Source: Epilithonimonas vandammei
GTDB taxonomy: Bacteria; Bacteroidota; Bacteroidia; Flavobacteriales; Weeksellaceae
Direction: 5' to 3'
NCBI RefSeq assembly: GCF_003860525.1
Contig: NZ_CP034161.1
Location: forward strand, 434,001-498,000
DNA length: 64,000 nt
Shown in pieces: positions 24,838 to 34,470 of the stretch (positions are counted from its first letter, which is position 1; the number at the start of each line of letters is the position of its first letter). The position numbers and the translations under genes are program-made. Below the pieces are notes generated by a model, which saw only the letters and a program-made list of their open reading frames with translations, was not told where the DNA came from and searched no databases.

Positions 24838-27183
24838 ATGAATTATTTAAGTAGAAAACTTATGTTTTCTGTGCTGCTCGTTTGTTCGATATTTTCATTC
24901 GCGCAAACCGTTACAGAACAGTTTTTGGTAAAAGGAAATTGCAATATGTGCAAAGAACGAATCGAGAAAACAGCCATAAAAGCTGGCGCACAAACCGCAA
25001 ATTGGACCGCAGAAAATCAAACTTTGACGATGACGCTTGACGAATCAAAAGTGAAATGTGACGATATCCTGAAACAAATCGCTGAAGTTGGTCACGACAA
25101 CGAGAAATATAAAGCGCCGGAAGATGCTTACAAAAATCTGCCTGCATGTTGTTTATATACAAAAAGTTCTGATTTTGAAAAACCGAATAACACACTTGAA
25201 CATCATTCAGATTCTGATAAAAAAACCAATCAGATTGAAGGTGTAAAGCTGACTAGAGAAAAAGAAGCGACAGCTATCAGCAAAAAAGAAGCAGGATTGA
25301 TTTTTAATATCAGTTCCAAAGAATTATTGAAAGCGGCTTGCTGTAACCTTTCCGAAAGTTTTGAAACCAACGCAACTGTAGATGTTTCATTTAGCAACGC
25401 TGTGACTGGAACCAAGCAATTAAAAATGCTCGGACTTGACCAGAAATATACGCTCCTGACCAAAGAACAATTGCCGGAAATCCGTGGTCTGGCTTCGGCT
25501 TACGGACTCAATTTCATTCCAGGAAAATGGATTGGCGGAATCCAGCTGACGAAAGGCGGAAGTACGGTTGTCAACGGTTACGAAAGTATCACGGGACAAA
25601 TCAACACAGAGCTTTTGAAAACAAAAGATGATGATAAAAAATCAGAAACAGAAATCAATTTGTTCTCTGATAACAATGGTCGTGTGGAAGCCAATGTGAC
25701 GAGCACTTCTCCAATTTCCGACAAATGGACTCAAAGTGTTTTGCTCCACGGCAACGGAACTTTTGGCGATACCGATATGAATGATGACGGTTTTCTTGAC
25801 AGGCCAAAAGGAAGTCAGTTAAATGTTGCTTATCTTTTGAATTACAATGATTTGGAGAACTCAGGTTTTGCTTCGCATTTCGGAATTAATTATCTGAAAG
25901 ACGAAAGAACGGCAGGACAAATCGGATTTAATAAAAGGATTACGCAGGAAGACCAATCGCTTTATGGTGTTGGAATTGATATTTCGAGATTTCAATTGTG
26001 GAACAAAACGGGTTATGTTTTCAAAGGGAAACCTTATCAAAGTCTCGGCTGGATGAATCAACTGACTTATCATCAGCAAGATAGCTTTTTTGGATTGAGA
26101 AATTATTTTGGAAAAGAAACGTCTTATTACTCTAATTTGATTTTCGAAAGTATCATCGGAAATACGAACAACAAGTATAAGGTTGGTGCCAGTTTCCTCT
26201 ATGACAAATATGATGAAGATTATCTTTTGGACAATTACAAGAGAACCGAAACCGTTCCGGGATTGTTTGCAGAATATACTTTGACAGGCGAAAAATTCAC
26301 TTTAGTAACAGGTGCTCGTGTTGATTTTCATAATCTTGCGGGAACACAATTTACGCCGAGAATGAATTTCAAATATGATTTGACACCTAAAACCATTTTC
26401 AGGATTTCAGCTGGAAGAGGTTTCCGAACTGCGAATATCTTTGCAGAAAGTCAGGCTTATTTTGCATCTAACCGACAAATCCAAATCATCAACAATGGTG
26501 GCGAAATCTACGGTTTGAAACCGGAAATTGCGTGGAATTACGGCGTGAGCCTGCAACAGGAATTCAAATTGTTTGGAAGAAAATCCACGGTTTTGGCTGA
26601 TTTTTTCAGAACCGATTTTCAGAATCAAGTTGTAACGGATTTGGATGAGTCTGCTCGGAAAATCTTATTCTACAATCTTGAAGGCAAGTCGTTTGCGAAT
26701 AGTTTCCAAACACAATGGGATTTTCAGCCTGTGAAAAATCTGGAATTCAGAATAGCTTACAAATATTATGATGTGGCTTTGGATTATCTAAGCGGATTGA
26801 AAAAAGTGCCTTTTATGGCGAAACATCGTGGATTTGCTAACCTGGCTTATTCAACCAATAAAACTGAGAAAGGCAGATTTTGGAGCTTTGACATGACTTT
26901 AAATTTAGTTGGAAAACAGAGACTTCCGAATACAAAATCCAATCCAGCAGAATTTCAGTTAGCAGATTATTCGCCAAGTTACGCCACTTTGAATGCTCAG
27001 ATTTCGAGGAATTTCTCAGAGAAAATCAGAGTTTATTTGGGTGGAGAAAACTTAACGGGCTATCAGCAAAAGGTTGCTATACTGGATGCTGGAAATCCCT
27101 TTGGAAATTACTTTGACGGAGGAGTGGTTTATGCGCCAATTATGAAACAGAATTTCTACGTTGGTGTAGATTTTAAGTTTTAA
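24838..27183 (+). CDS. TonB-dependent receptor with N-terminal HMA domain
   Basis: A 781-residue outer membrane protein (ATG 24838; the upstream TTG at 24832 is unlikely). After the signal peptide, an HMA domain (about residues 25-95, GNCNMCKERIE) and a CC motif (PACCLY) occupy the place where such receptors often have a carboxypeptidase-like domain. A linker of about 60 residues leads to a plug that begins around KAACCNLSESFETN. Then comes a barrel ending in aromatic Phe. This suggests uptake of copper or another soft metal, coupled to the HMA protein encoded just upstream. Confidence 0.85.
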   Translation: MNYLSRKLMFSVLLVCSIFSFAQTVTEQFLVKGNCNMCKERIEKTAIKAGAQTANWTAENQTLTMTLDESKVKCDDILKQIAEVGHDNEKYKAPEDAYKNLPACCLYTKSSDFEKPNNTLEHHSDSDKKTNQIEGVKLTREKEATAISKKEAGLIFNISSKELLKAACCNLSESFETNATVDVSFSNAVTGTKQLKMLGLDQKYTLLTKEQLPEIRGLASAYGLNFIPGKWIGGIQLTKGGSTVVNGYESITGQINTELLKTKDDDKKSETEINLFSDNNGRVEANVTSTSPISDKWTQSVLLHGNGTFGDTDMNDDGFLDRPKGSQLNVAYLLNYNDLENSGFASHFGINYLKDERTAGQIGFNKRITQEDQSLYGVGIDISRFQLWNKTGYVFKGKPYQSLGWMNQLTYHQQDSFFGLRNYFGKETSYYSNLIFESIIGNTNNKYKVGASFLYDKYDEDYLLDNYKRTETVPGLFAEYTLTGEKFTLVTGARVDFHNLAGTQFTPRMNFKYDLTPKTIFRISAGRGFRTANIFAESQAYFASNRQIQIINNGGEIYGLKPEIAWNYGVSLQQEFKLFGRKSTVLADFFRTDFQNQVVTDLDESARKILFYNLEGKSFANSFQTQWDFQPVKNLEFRIAYKYYDVALDYLSGLKKVPFMAKHRGFANLAYSTNKTEKGRFWSFDMTLNLVGKQRLPNTKSNPAEFQLADYSPSYATLNAQISRNFSEKIRVYLGGENLTGYQQKVAILDAGNPFGNYFDGGVVYAPIMKQNFYVGVDFKF

Positions 27184-27204
27184 AAACTTTAGAAATATTA
27201 ATCA

Positions 27205-27240
27205 AAAACCTCGTCAGATTTGGCGAGGTTTTATTTTTTT
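27205..27240 (+). terminator. Terminator after the HMA-TonB receptor gene
   Basis: AAAACCTCG (27205-27213) pairs with CGAGGTTTT (27224-27232), followed by a T run. The 10-nt loop and tract are typical. It also faces the converging gene ending at 27239. Confidence 0.85.
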
Positions 27241-27466
27241 ATTGGTGGTCTTTATTATAAAATTCAGTCATCAATTCATTTGCTTTTTCGAAGTCATTTT
27301 CTGAGACTTTTAGCTGAACGCCGCCACTTGTATTGTTGAAAAGATTGTAAGTATTGGCTAAAATATTTCCGAAAACATAAGTTTCAATGTCATTGGTTTC
27401 CAGGAAAATTTTGAGCATTTCTGCTTCGATTTCTGTATTAAAAATCTTGAGTGTGATTAGTTCCAT
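27239..27466 (-). CDS. DUF2007 family protein
   Basis: A 75-residue cytosolic protein, MELITLKIFNTEIEAEMLKIFLETNDIETYV..., with the DUF2007 (putative signal-transducing) pattern: an alternating beta strand, a long helix and a second strand-helix pair, ending with the helix EKANELMTEFY. Proteins of this kind have no known biochemical activity. It directly follows pyrD (3-bp gap) and is likely cotranscribed. Confidence 0.8.
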   Translation of the reverse strand: MELITLKIFNTEIEAEMLKIFLETNDIETYVFGNILANTYNLFNNTSGGVQLKVSENDFEKANELMTEFYNKDHQ

Positions 27467-27469
27467 AAT

Positions 27470-28480
27470 TTAAATTTTTTGTCGAAGAATTTCCCGGTTG
27501 ATTGCATTAATCAATTCCGGACCTTCGTAGATGAATCCTGTGTAAAGCTGAACCAGACTCGCGCCAGCTTCCAGTTTTTCCAAAGCATCCTGCGCAGTGT
27601 GAATCCCGCCAACGCCGATGATTGGAAATGCTTTTCCACTTTTTTCTGATAGAAATCTGATAACTTCCGTAGAACGTTTTGTCAAAGGTTTTCCGGAAAG
27701 TCCGCCTGTTTCAGTTTTATTTTCTGAAACCAAACTTTCTCTGGATAAAGTTGTGTTCGTCGCAATAACGCCAGCAATTTTTGTTTCTTTAACGATATCG
27801 ATAATATCTAAAAGTTGAGAATCGGTCAAATCCGGAGCGATTTTCAGAAGAATTGGTTTCTGTTTTGGTTTTTGAAGATTGAGGTTTTGAAGTGTTGATA
27901 ATAATTCTGTCAAAGGTTTTTTATCCTGAAGTTCACGGAGATTTGGTGTGTTTGGCGAACTGACATTAACTACAAAATAATCAACGTAAGGAAATAATTT
28001 CTCGAAACAGATTTTGTAATCATTAACTGCTTCTTCATTTGGAGTGACTTTATTCTTTCCAATATTTCCACCTATCAGAACATTTTTGTTTTTTTTCAGA
28101 CGTTCAATTGCTTCATCAACACCACCGTTATTGAAACCCATTCTGTTGATAATTGCAGAATCCTCTTTCAGTCGGAACAATCGTTTTTTATCATTTCCAG
28201 CTTGAGGTTTCGGTGTCAAAGTTCCGATTTCTATGAATCCGAATCCAAGGTCAGACAATTCATTAAACAACTTGGCGTCTTTATCAAAACCTGCGGCCAA
28301 TCCAACCGGATTTTTGAATTTCAATCCGAAAACTTCACGCTCGAGATGTTTGTCTTCAATTGGTTTTGGTAGAAATAATTTGGCTAGAAATCCAAAATTC
28401 TTCAAAAAAGAAAATGTAAAATGATGAACTTCTTCGGGGTCGAATTTGAAAAGAATCGGACGAATTAGGCTTTTGTACAT
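27470..28480 (-). CDS. pyrD: Dihydroorotate dehydrogenase (quinone), class 2
   Basis: A 336-residue class 2 enzyme. The N-terminal helices ([23 protein letters not shown]) form the membrane-associated quinone tunnel. FMN and substrate motifs include [49 protein letters not shown] (catalytic Ser region) and GVGGI. It makes orotate from dihydroorotate, passing electrons to quinone, in pyrimidine synthesis. Confidence 0.95.
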   Translation of the reverse strand: MYKSLIRPILFKFDPEEVHHFTFSFLKNFGFLAKLFLPKPIEDKHLEREVFGLKFKNPVGLAAGFDKDAKLFNELSDLGFGFIEIGTLTPKPQAGNDKKRLFRLKEDSAIINRMGFNNGGVDEAIERLKKNKNVLIGGNIGKNKVTPNEEAVNDYKICFEKLFPYVDYFVVNVSSPNTPNLRELQDKKPLTELLSTLQNLNLQKPKQKPILLKIAPDLTDSQLLDIIDIVKETKIAGVIATNTTLSRESLVSENKTETGGLSGKPLTKRSTEVIRFLSEKSGKAFPIIGVGGIHTAQDALEKLEAGASLVQLYTGFIYEGPELINAINREILRQKI

Positions 28481-28551
28481 CGGAGAAAAGTTTTACAAAT
28501 TTACGTTTTTGTCAGGATAATTCTTTCAATTTGTAAAGATTTCTAAGTAAA

Positions 28552-29253
28552 CTAAATATATTCCTGAAAATTGAAACTTAATATGTTTCCGATTTCTAAA
28601 AAACCAGGATTCACATTCAAGCTTGCGTTGATGGAAATGTTCTGATTGGTGATTGGATGTTTAAAATTAAGCTGGTGAGAATGCAACGGCATTGCAGTAA
28701 TATTAAAAGTATTGAGCCACAACTTATTCTGCTTATTGCACCCGTGTTTTCTGCAACCTAAAATCGGATGTAAAATATGTTTGAAATGTTTTCTCAGTTG
28801 ATGAAATCTTCCTGTCTCGGGAATCGCTTCAACAAAAGAATATCGAGAAGTTGGATGTTTTAGAAATGGTAGATCGATTTCAGAAATTTGCAGACGACGA
28901 TAATAGGTGATGGCGTTTTGGACGATTTCATTTTCATTGGTCAGGTCATAGTCAATCGTTTCTTCTTCCTTTGTCCAACCGCGTAGAATCGTCAGATATT
29001 TCTTCTCAACTTCGCGATTCATAAACTGGTCACTTATTAGTTTAAGTGTTTCTTTATCAAAAGCAAATAGCAAAACGCCCGATGTTTTCCGGTCGAGACG
29101 ATGAACAAGATGAACCTTTTTTCCGATTTGATTTGTCAATTTCTCTACCGCATATTCATCTGCCGGGCCAGCATATTTTGACTTATGAACCAAAAGTCCG
29201 CTCGGCTTGTTGATGGCGATAAGGTAGTCGTCTTGATAAAGAATGTCTAACAT
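28552..29253 (-). CDS. RluA-family pseudouridine synthase, TruC-like
   Basis: A 233-residue protein with the catalytic HRLDRKTSGVLLFA motif (Asp at about 54). The block HPTSRYSFVEAIPETGRFHQLRKHFKHILHP closely matches TruC, which modifies U65 of some tRNAs. The following motif is GCRKHG, where TruC usually has GDxxHG; the Asp-to-Cys change is noteworthy but far from the catalytic Asp. It probably acts on tRNA. Single gene with its own promoter upstream. Confidence 0.8.
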   Translation of the reverse strand: MLDILYQDDYLIAINKPSGLLVHKSKYAGPADEYAVEKLTNQIGKKVHLVHRLDRKTSGVLLFAFDKETLKLISDQFMNREVEKKYLTILRGWTKEEETIDYDLTNENEIVQNAITYYRRLQISEIDLPFLKHPTSRYSFVEAIPETGRFHQLRKHFKHILHPILGCRKHGCNKQNKLWLNTFNITAMPLHSHQLNFKHPITNQNISINASLNVNPGFLEIGNILSFNFQEYI

Positions 29254-29444
29254 TGGGCAAAAGTAAATCTTTGGAATAAATAATTACAATTTCTACTTGT
29301 AAATTTAATTTTACCATTCACATATCAATCTTGAAAAAGATTGGATGTCAAGAAAAAATTAAACAATAAAAACTATTTACCATTTTACACTTAATTGTGT
29401 TTTTGTGTAATTAAATTCTTAAATTTGTTTTCTATTTAGAGGAA

Positions 29445-29831
29445 ATGATAAAATCTGATTTTAAATCTATTGAAGAGGTTTTAAAAGCCTATCCAAATGA
29501 ACAAGCGTGCATTGAGCACCTAGAACAAATAAGATGGAATGGTGATATTAAAAGTCCTTTTGATTCATCCTCAAAAGTTTACAGATGCAAGAATAATAGA
29601 TATAGATGCAAAAACACAGGAAAATATTTCAACGTCAAAACAAATACAATCTTTGATAACACTAAACTAGGACTGCAAAAGTGGTTTGTTGCTTTATATA
29701 TTGTTGATTCTAAACAGCATATCTCTTCGCTTCAATTAAGTAGAGATATCGGAATTACACAAAAGTCTGCTTGGTTAATGTTGCAAAGAATTCGAAAATG
29801 CTTTGGTATTGAGAGCAATTTATCATCTTAA
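29445..29831 (+). CDS. IS1595-type transposase N-terminal fragment or exapted protein
   Basis: A 128-residue protein resembling the zinc-ribbon and helix-turn-helix N terminus of IS1595/ISXO2 transposases (KVYRCKNNRYRCKNTGKYFNVKTNTIF, then LQLSRDIGITQKSAWLMLQRIRK). The DDE domain is missing. The zinc ligands are degraded: the usual CPxC is SPFDSS and the second pair keeps only one Cys. An intact frame, SD-like GAGGAA and a stop placed 27 bp before the RhuM gene leave open a domesticated DNA-binding role. Confidence 0.55.
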   Translation: MIKSDFKSIEEVLKAYPNEQACIEHLEQIRWNGDIKSPFDSSSKVYRCKNNRYRCKNTGKYFNVKTNTIFDNTKLGLQKWFVALYIVDSKQHISSLQLSRDIGITQKSAWLMLQRIRKCFGIESNLSS

Positions 29832-29858
29832 TTTTAAATATTAAAAACTTTTTAACTT

Positions 29859-30992
29859 ATGGATAATCAGGAACAATATTCAAACTTTATATTCTATCAG
29901 GATGAAAATGGAAATACTAATATTCAAGTAATTGTTGATAGTGATTCTGAAACTATTTGGGCTTCTCAAAAAGCAATGGGAGAAATTTTTAATGTCGAAT
30001 CAAATACTATTACTTACCATTTAGGAGAGATTTTTAAAACAGAAGAATTAGTTGAAAATTCAGTTACTCGAAAAATTCGAGCAACTGCTTTAGATGGGAA
30101 AAAATATAACACAAAATTTTATAACCTAGATGCAATTATTTCTGTTGGTTATCGTGTAAATTCAATCCAAGCAACAGCTTTCAGAAAATGGGCAACAAAT
30201 GTTTTGAAAGAGTATATGGTAAAAGGGTTTGCTTTAAATGATGAAAGATTAAAACAAGGAAATCAATTATTTGGAAAAGATTATTTTGCGGAATTACTTG
30301 AAAGGATTAGAGAAATCCGTGCAAGTGAAAGATTGTTTTACCAAAAAATAACCGACATCTACGCAACCTCAATAGATTATGATGTACATTCCCCAATTAC
30401 ACAGGAGTTTTATGCCACCGTTCAGAACAAATTGCATTGGGCAATTCATCACCATACAGCAGCAGAATTAATACAATTAAGAGCAAATGCAAAATATCCT
30501 AATATGGGATTAACTTCATTCAAGAATGAAAAAAAAGGAGGCAAGATATTAAAGTCTGATGTTGGTGTAGCAAAAAATTATTTGAAAGAAGATGAAATAG
30601 CTGAGTTAAACAGGATTGTTTCGATGTACTTAGACTTTGCGGAAAATATGGCGAAGCGAAATAAAGAAATGAAAATGGTTGATTGGATAAAAAGGCTAGA
30701 TGCTTTTCTCGAATTCAATGAATATAATATTTTAAAAGATTCCGGTAAGGTTTCTGCTAAATTTGCCAAAACGTTCGCAGAAAATGAATATGAAAAATTT
30801 AGAATTATTCAGGACATCGAATATAAATCTGATTTTGATAAAACGGTTGAAGAAATTAAAGCAACTGGAAAAGTCCCCAAATACTCTCCGTTTAGTATTA
30901 AAAAAGCTCTTGAAGGATTAGAAAGTAACTTATCTGACTTCGACAAAAAGCTTAAAGAGGGCCTAAACTTTAATCCAAAAGATGACCGATAA
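29859..30992 (+). CDS. RhuM-family protein
   Basis: A 377-residue cytosolic protein matching the virulence RhuM family: an N-terminal segment with TIWASQKAMGEIFNVESNTITYHL (helix-turn-helix-like), then FYNLDAIISVGYRVNSIQATAFRKWAT and a long helical C terminus with NKLHWAIHHHTAAELI. RhuM genes are scattered in accessory DNA; the activity is unsettled, but toxin-like and defence-related roles are discussed. It follows a transposase fragment and has AT-rich composition, consistent with horizontal transfer. Confidence 0.85.
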   Translation: MDNQEQYSNFIFYQDENGNTNIQVIVDSDSETIWASQKAMGEIFNVESNTITYHLGEIFKTEELVENSVTRKIRATALDGKKYNTKFYNLDAIISVGYRVNSIQATAFRKWATNVLKEYMVKGFALNDERLKQGNQLFGKDYFAELLERIREIRASERLFYQKITDIYATSIDYDVHSPITQEFYATVQNKLHWAIHHHTAAELIQLRANAKYPNMGLTSFKNEKKGGKILKSDVGVAKNYLKEDEIAELNRIVSMYLDFAENMAKRNKEMKMVDWIKRLDAFLEFNEYNILKDSGKVSAKFAKTFAENEYEKFRIIQDIEYKSDFDKTVEEIKATGKVPKYSPFSIKKALEGLESNLSDFDKKLKEGLNFNPKDDR

Positions 30993-31117
30993 AATGTACC
31001 TCAAAATAAATGGATTTACTTTTAATATCGTTTATGTAAACTTGTCTTAGTACAAAAAATGAATGTAAAAAATTTGCAGTAAAATTCCTACTTTTGCACT
31101 TCAATTCAACATAAATT

Positions 31118-32659
31118 ATGGCAAAGCAAGAAGATGTTTTCAAAAAAGTGGTTTCCCACGCTAAAGAATATGGTTTTATTTTTCCTTCCAGCGAAATCTA
31201 TGACGGACTTTCGGCCATCTACGATTACGGACAGAACGGCGCGGAACTGAAAAATAACATCAAACAATACTGGTGGAAAGCGATGGTTCAGCTGAACGAA
31301 AATATCGTTGGGATTGATTCTGCCATTTTTATGCACCCAACCATCTGGAAGGCCTCCGGACACGTGGATGCGTTCAACGACCCTTTGATTGATAACAAAG
31401 ATTCTAAAAAACGCTTCCGCGCCGATGTTTTGGTGGAAGATTACTGCGCCAAAATCGAGGACAAGGAAAATAAAGAAATAGAAAAAGCGGCGAAGAGATT
31501 TGGTGACGCTTTCAACAAAGCTGAATTTGTAGCTACGAATCCAAGAGTTTTGGAATACAGAGCTAAAAGAGAGGCTATCCTTTCCAGACTGGCAAAATCT
31601 CTTGAAAAAGAAGACCTTGCGGACGTAAAAGCTTTGATTGAGGAATTGGAAATTGCTGACCCAGATACCGGTTCTAAAAACTGGACGGAAGTGAGACAAT
31701 TCAACCTAATGTTTGGAACTAAACTGGGAGCCTCTACAGATTCTGCAACAGACCTTTATCTAAGACCGGAAACGGCTCAAGGTATTTTTGTGAATTATCT
31801 TAATGTTCAGAAAACTTCTCGTCATAAACTGCCTTTCGGGATTGCTCAGATTGGTAAAGCCTTTAGAAATGAGATTGTTGCGAGACAATTCATCTTCCGA
31901 ATGAGAGAATTTGAACAGATGGAAATGCAATATTTTGTTCCACCTGGAACGGAGTTGGAGTTCTATGAAAATTGGAAAAAAACACGTCTTAACTGGCATT
32001 TGGCGCTTGGTTTAGGCGAAGATAATTACCGTTTCCACGACCACGAAAAGTTAGCGCACTATGCTAACGCTGCGGCTGATATCGAGTTTAATTTTCCGTT
32101 TGGCTTCAAAGAATTAGAAGGAATCCACAGTAGAACAGACTTTGACCTTTCGGCTCACGAAAAATTCTCTGGTAGAAAGATTCAGTATTTTGACCCGGAA
32201 AGAAATGAGAATTATGTGCCTTACGTTGTAGAAACATCGGTTGGTTTGGACAGATTGTTTTTGGCAATTTTCTCAACTTGTCTTAAGGATGAAGTTTTGG
32301 AAGATGGTTCCGAAAGAACAGTTTTAAGTTTGCCACCGGCTTTGGCACCAGTAAAAGCAGCAATTTTGCCTTTGGTTAAAAAAGATGGTTTACCTGAATT
32401 TGCTGACAAGATTTTCAATGATTTGAAATTTGATTTCAATGTGATTTTTGAAGAGAAAGACAGCATCGGAAAACGTTACAGAAGACAGGATGCAATCGGA
32501 ACGCCTTTCTGTATCACTGTGGATCACGATTCTTTGAATGACAACACAGTAACTTTAAGATACAGAGATACAATGGAACAGGAAAGAGTTCCGGTTTCTG
32601 AACTGAGAAGAATTATTGATGAGAAAGTGAATTTCAGAACGTTGCTTTCGAAGATTTAA
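31118..32659 (+). CDS. glyQS: Glycine-tRNA ligase, single-chain class II
   Basis: A 513-residue alpha2-type glycyl-tRNA synthetase, with the expected N-terminal FIFPSSEIYDGLSAIYDYGQNGAELKNN block, motif 2 (FRNEIVARQFIFRMREFEQMEM), and the motif 3 region (YVPYVVETSVGLDRLFLAIF). The C-terminal anticodon-binding domain starts near APVKAAILPL. A possible -7 element TACTTTTG lies at 31089-31096. A terminator follows. The set-up is complete and typical. Confidence 0.95.
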   Translation: MAKQEDVFKKVVSHAKEYGFIFPSSEIYDGLSAIYDYGQNGAELKNNIKQYWWKAMVQLNENIVGIDSAIFMHPTIWKASGHVDAFNDPLIDNKDSKKRFRADVLVEDYCAKIEDKENKEIEKAAKRFGDAFNKAEFVATNPRVLEYRAKREAILSRLAKSLEKEDLADVKALIEELEIADPDTGSKNWTEVRQFNLMFGTKLGASTDSATDLYLRPETAQGIFVNYLNVQKTSRHKLPFGIAQIGKAFRNEIVARQFIFRMREFEQMEMQYFVPPGTELEFYENWKKTRLNWHLALGLGEDNYRFHDHEKLAHYANAAADIEFNFPFGFKELEGIHSRTDFDLSAHEKFSGRKIQYFDPERNENYVPYVVETSVGLDRLFLAIFSTCLKDEVLEDGSERTVLSLPPALAPVKAAILPLVKKDGLPEFADKIFNDLKFDFNVIFEEKDSIGKRYRRQDAIGTPFCITVDHDSLNDNTVTLRYRDTMEQERVPVSELRRIIDEKVNFRTLLSKI

Positions 32660-32705
32660 GTCTTTGAGAGCCTCAGACTGACAAACTTTTTCAGTATAAT
32701 ATAAT

Positions 32706-32738
32706 AAAAATCCCGACATTTGAGTTCGGGATTTTTTA
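32706..32738 (+). terminator. Terminator after glyQS
   Basis: AAAAATCCCGA (32706-32716) pairs with TCGGGATTTTT (32726-32736), loop of 9 nt, then T. Confidence 0.85.
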
Positions 32739-32759
32739 ATTTTGAAGAATTACTGCACT

Positions 32760-33545
32760 ATGAAAAAAATTTTATTCTATTTTGTAATTACCTTCTTTTT
32801 TATTTCTTGCTCCTCGCGAGATGATGATGAAAATCAAAATGGAGATGCAATTATATTGCCGAAGAGTATTATAACCAAAGCTTCATCAGGAGACCTAATT
32901 TCGGAATATCAATATGATGGAAAAAAACTAAAAGCTATTAGAGTAAATAATATTTTAAGAAGCGTTATTACATACACAGATAACTTTATTACAAAAATAG
33001 AAAGCTATGATACATCTGGAATAATTACTTCTGAATTTAATTATGAATATAAAAATAACAGGTTGTCCAAAACTCATTATAAAATTGGAACCATTACGAC
33101 CAACATTTTTTATACGTGGATTGATGACAATCATGTATCTATAGAAGATGATAAATATAAACCTGCTAATGCAATAGACAAAACTGATATTTTTTTCAAT
33201 AAAGGTAATGTGGTAAAATTAACCAATCACCTTTATTATCCAAACAACTACACTATAGATAAGGTTGAAACTGTTGAAAGCGACAACAAAAATAATCCGT
33301 TCAAAAATATAGAAGGATATTCATTAATCGCATTTGATATTAGCTCAAATTTTTTTTCTCAATCTAATAATATCAAAAGGATAACAACTGCAAGAACAGG
33401 AACATTGAATGGACAGCCTTTCTCCGAAAATTACTACAGAATTTTTCAACATTCTTATAACAGCAAAGACTTTCCAGAATTATATAGTGTAAATAGTTCA
33501 TACGGATATACTGATACTTATGAAATTAGCTATTTTGAAAAATAA
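32760..33545 (+). CDS. Lipoprotein with DUF4595/YD-like repeats
   Basis: A 261-residue lipoprotein starting at ATG 32760 (the TTG at 32742 only adds six residues). The lipobox is FISCSSRDDDEN, with a charged DDDEN tail after the Cys as in Bacteroidota surface-export signals. The body has repeated units such as ISEYQYDGKKLKAIRV, FNYEYKNNRLSKTHY and NYYRIFQHSYNSKDFP, like DUF4595 proteins. It is probably surface- or periplasm-exposed. Function unknown. It overlaps the next gene by 26 bp. Confidence 0.75.
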   Translation: MKKILFYFVITFFFISCSSRDDDENQNGDAIILPKSIITKASSGDLISEYQYDGKKLKAIRVNNILRSVITYTDNFITKIESYDTSGIITSEFNYEYKNNRLSKTHYKIGTITTNIFYTWIDDNHVSIEDDKYKPANAIDKTDIFFNKGNVVKLTNHLYYPNNYTIDKVETVESDNKNNPFKNIEGYSLIAFDISSNFFSQSNNIKRITTARTGTLNGQPFSENYYRIFQHSYNSKDFPELYSVNSSYGYTDTYEISYFEK

Positions 33546-34011
33546 TCCAATCATCTTTTTCGCAGAAATCCAGCAACACCAAGACATCAATGCTGCTTTT
33601 GTCAATTTTCCATTTGATACCGTTGAATTATTTGGCAAGAAAGGACAAGTTAAAGTGAAAGTTCTGCTAGATGATAAAGTGGTGTACAGAAGCAGCCTTG
33701 CCAATATGGGCGACGATTGTCACAGATTAGGATTGACTCAGGCGATTAGAAAAGAATTAGGGAAGACATTTGGAGACATTGTTGAAGTTAAACTTTGGGA
33801 AGACAAAGAAGAACGGATTGTTATTGTTCCCAATGATGTTCAGGAATTACTTAATCAAAACAAAAAAGCGAAAGAATTCTATGATAAAATGTCCTACACT
33901 TATAAAAAAGAATACATCCACTGGATTGACGATGCCAAAAAAGAAGAAACCCGCGAACGCCGGAAAGTCAAAATGATAGAAATGCTTCTTACGGGAAAAA
34001 AAGGGATTTAA
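33520..34011 (+). CDS. DUF1905/YdeI-like protein
   Basis: A 163-residue cytosolic protein. The N-terminal half is DUF1905 (INAAFVNFPFDTVELFGKKGQVKVKVLLDD and YRSSLANMG), a small beta barrel. The C-terminal helices (QNKKAKEFYDKMSYTYKKEYIHWIDDAKKEETRERR) match the YdeI/OmpD-associated domain. Function is not established. The start at 33520 overlaps the upstream gene; no later Met gives a complete DUF1905, so coupling is likely. Confidence 0.8.
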   Translation: MKLAILKNNPIIFFAEIQQHQDINAAFVNFPFDTVELFGKKGQVKVKVLLDDKVVYRSSLANMGDDCHRLGLTQAIRKELGKTFGDIVEVKLWEDKEERIVIVPNDVQELLNQNKKAKEFYDKMSYTYKKEYIHWIDDAKKEETRERRKVKMIEMLLTGKKGI

Positions 34012-34035
34012 ATATTTTCAAATCCCCTTTCATTT
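34000..34035. terminator. Hairpin between convergent genes
   Basis: AAGGGATTT (34001-34009) pairs with AAATCCCCTT (34020-34029) with one bulged C. A and T tracts flank it on both sides, so it can serve both convergent genes. Confidence 0.7.
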
Positions 34036-34470
34036 TTAATTAAGATTCACCCTTACGAGAGCTATCTCATTGTTATCCTGACTGATAATCAGAGAATCTC
34101 CTTTTGACTCTGCAGAAATTCCGCTTCTTTCATAAAGCTCACCCTCCGGTGTTTTATTTTTAAAGTCTAGCTCAAATTTTCTGTTATTGGCTTCTATCAA
34201 AATGGTTTTAGAACGTCCGTTATTCATAAATGTCACCTTAGCACGGCTGCCGTCCGAAGCTTTGTAAGGATAGGAATACGAACCGTTTCTATTACCATCT
34301 ATTTCTTTTTCCACAGAAGTGGTGGTCATACTATCTTTTTTTCCGTTGTCATCTACGGTTGTTGTTTCCGATGAATAGGTTTCTTTCATCATTTTACTGT
34401 CCTGATCTTTTTTGCAGGATAATAGAAGGCTTAGCACGGGTAGGCTTAGTAGGAGGAATGTTGGTCTCAT
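34036..34470 (-). CDS. Hypothetical lipoprotein, 144 aa
   Basis: A lipoprotein with lipobox LLSCKKD at about residue 19. A Thr/Ser-rich linker (KETYSSETTTVDD...) is followed by a beta-rich domain of about 80 residues (SRAKVTFMNNGRSKTILIEANNRKFELDFK). Function unknown. It is divergent from pgi, with a 217-bp promoter region between. Confidence 0.7.
   Translation of the reverse strand: MRPTFLLLSLPVLSLLLSCKKDQDSKMMKETYSSETTTVDDNGKKDSMTTTSVEKEIDGNRNGSYSYPYKASDGSRAKVTFMNNGRSKTILIEANNRKFELDFKNKTPEGELYERSGISAESKGDSLIISQDNNEIALVRVNLN

Noticed and set aside
31106-31699. A 197-codon minus-strand frame opposite the glycyl-tRNA synthetase gene
   Set aside because: Antisense shadow of a highly conserved gene; no independent support.
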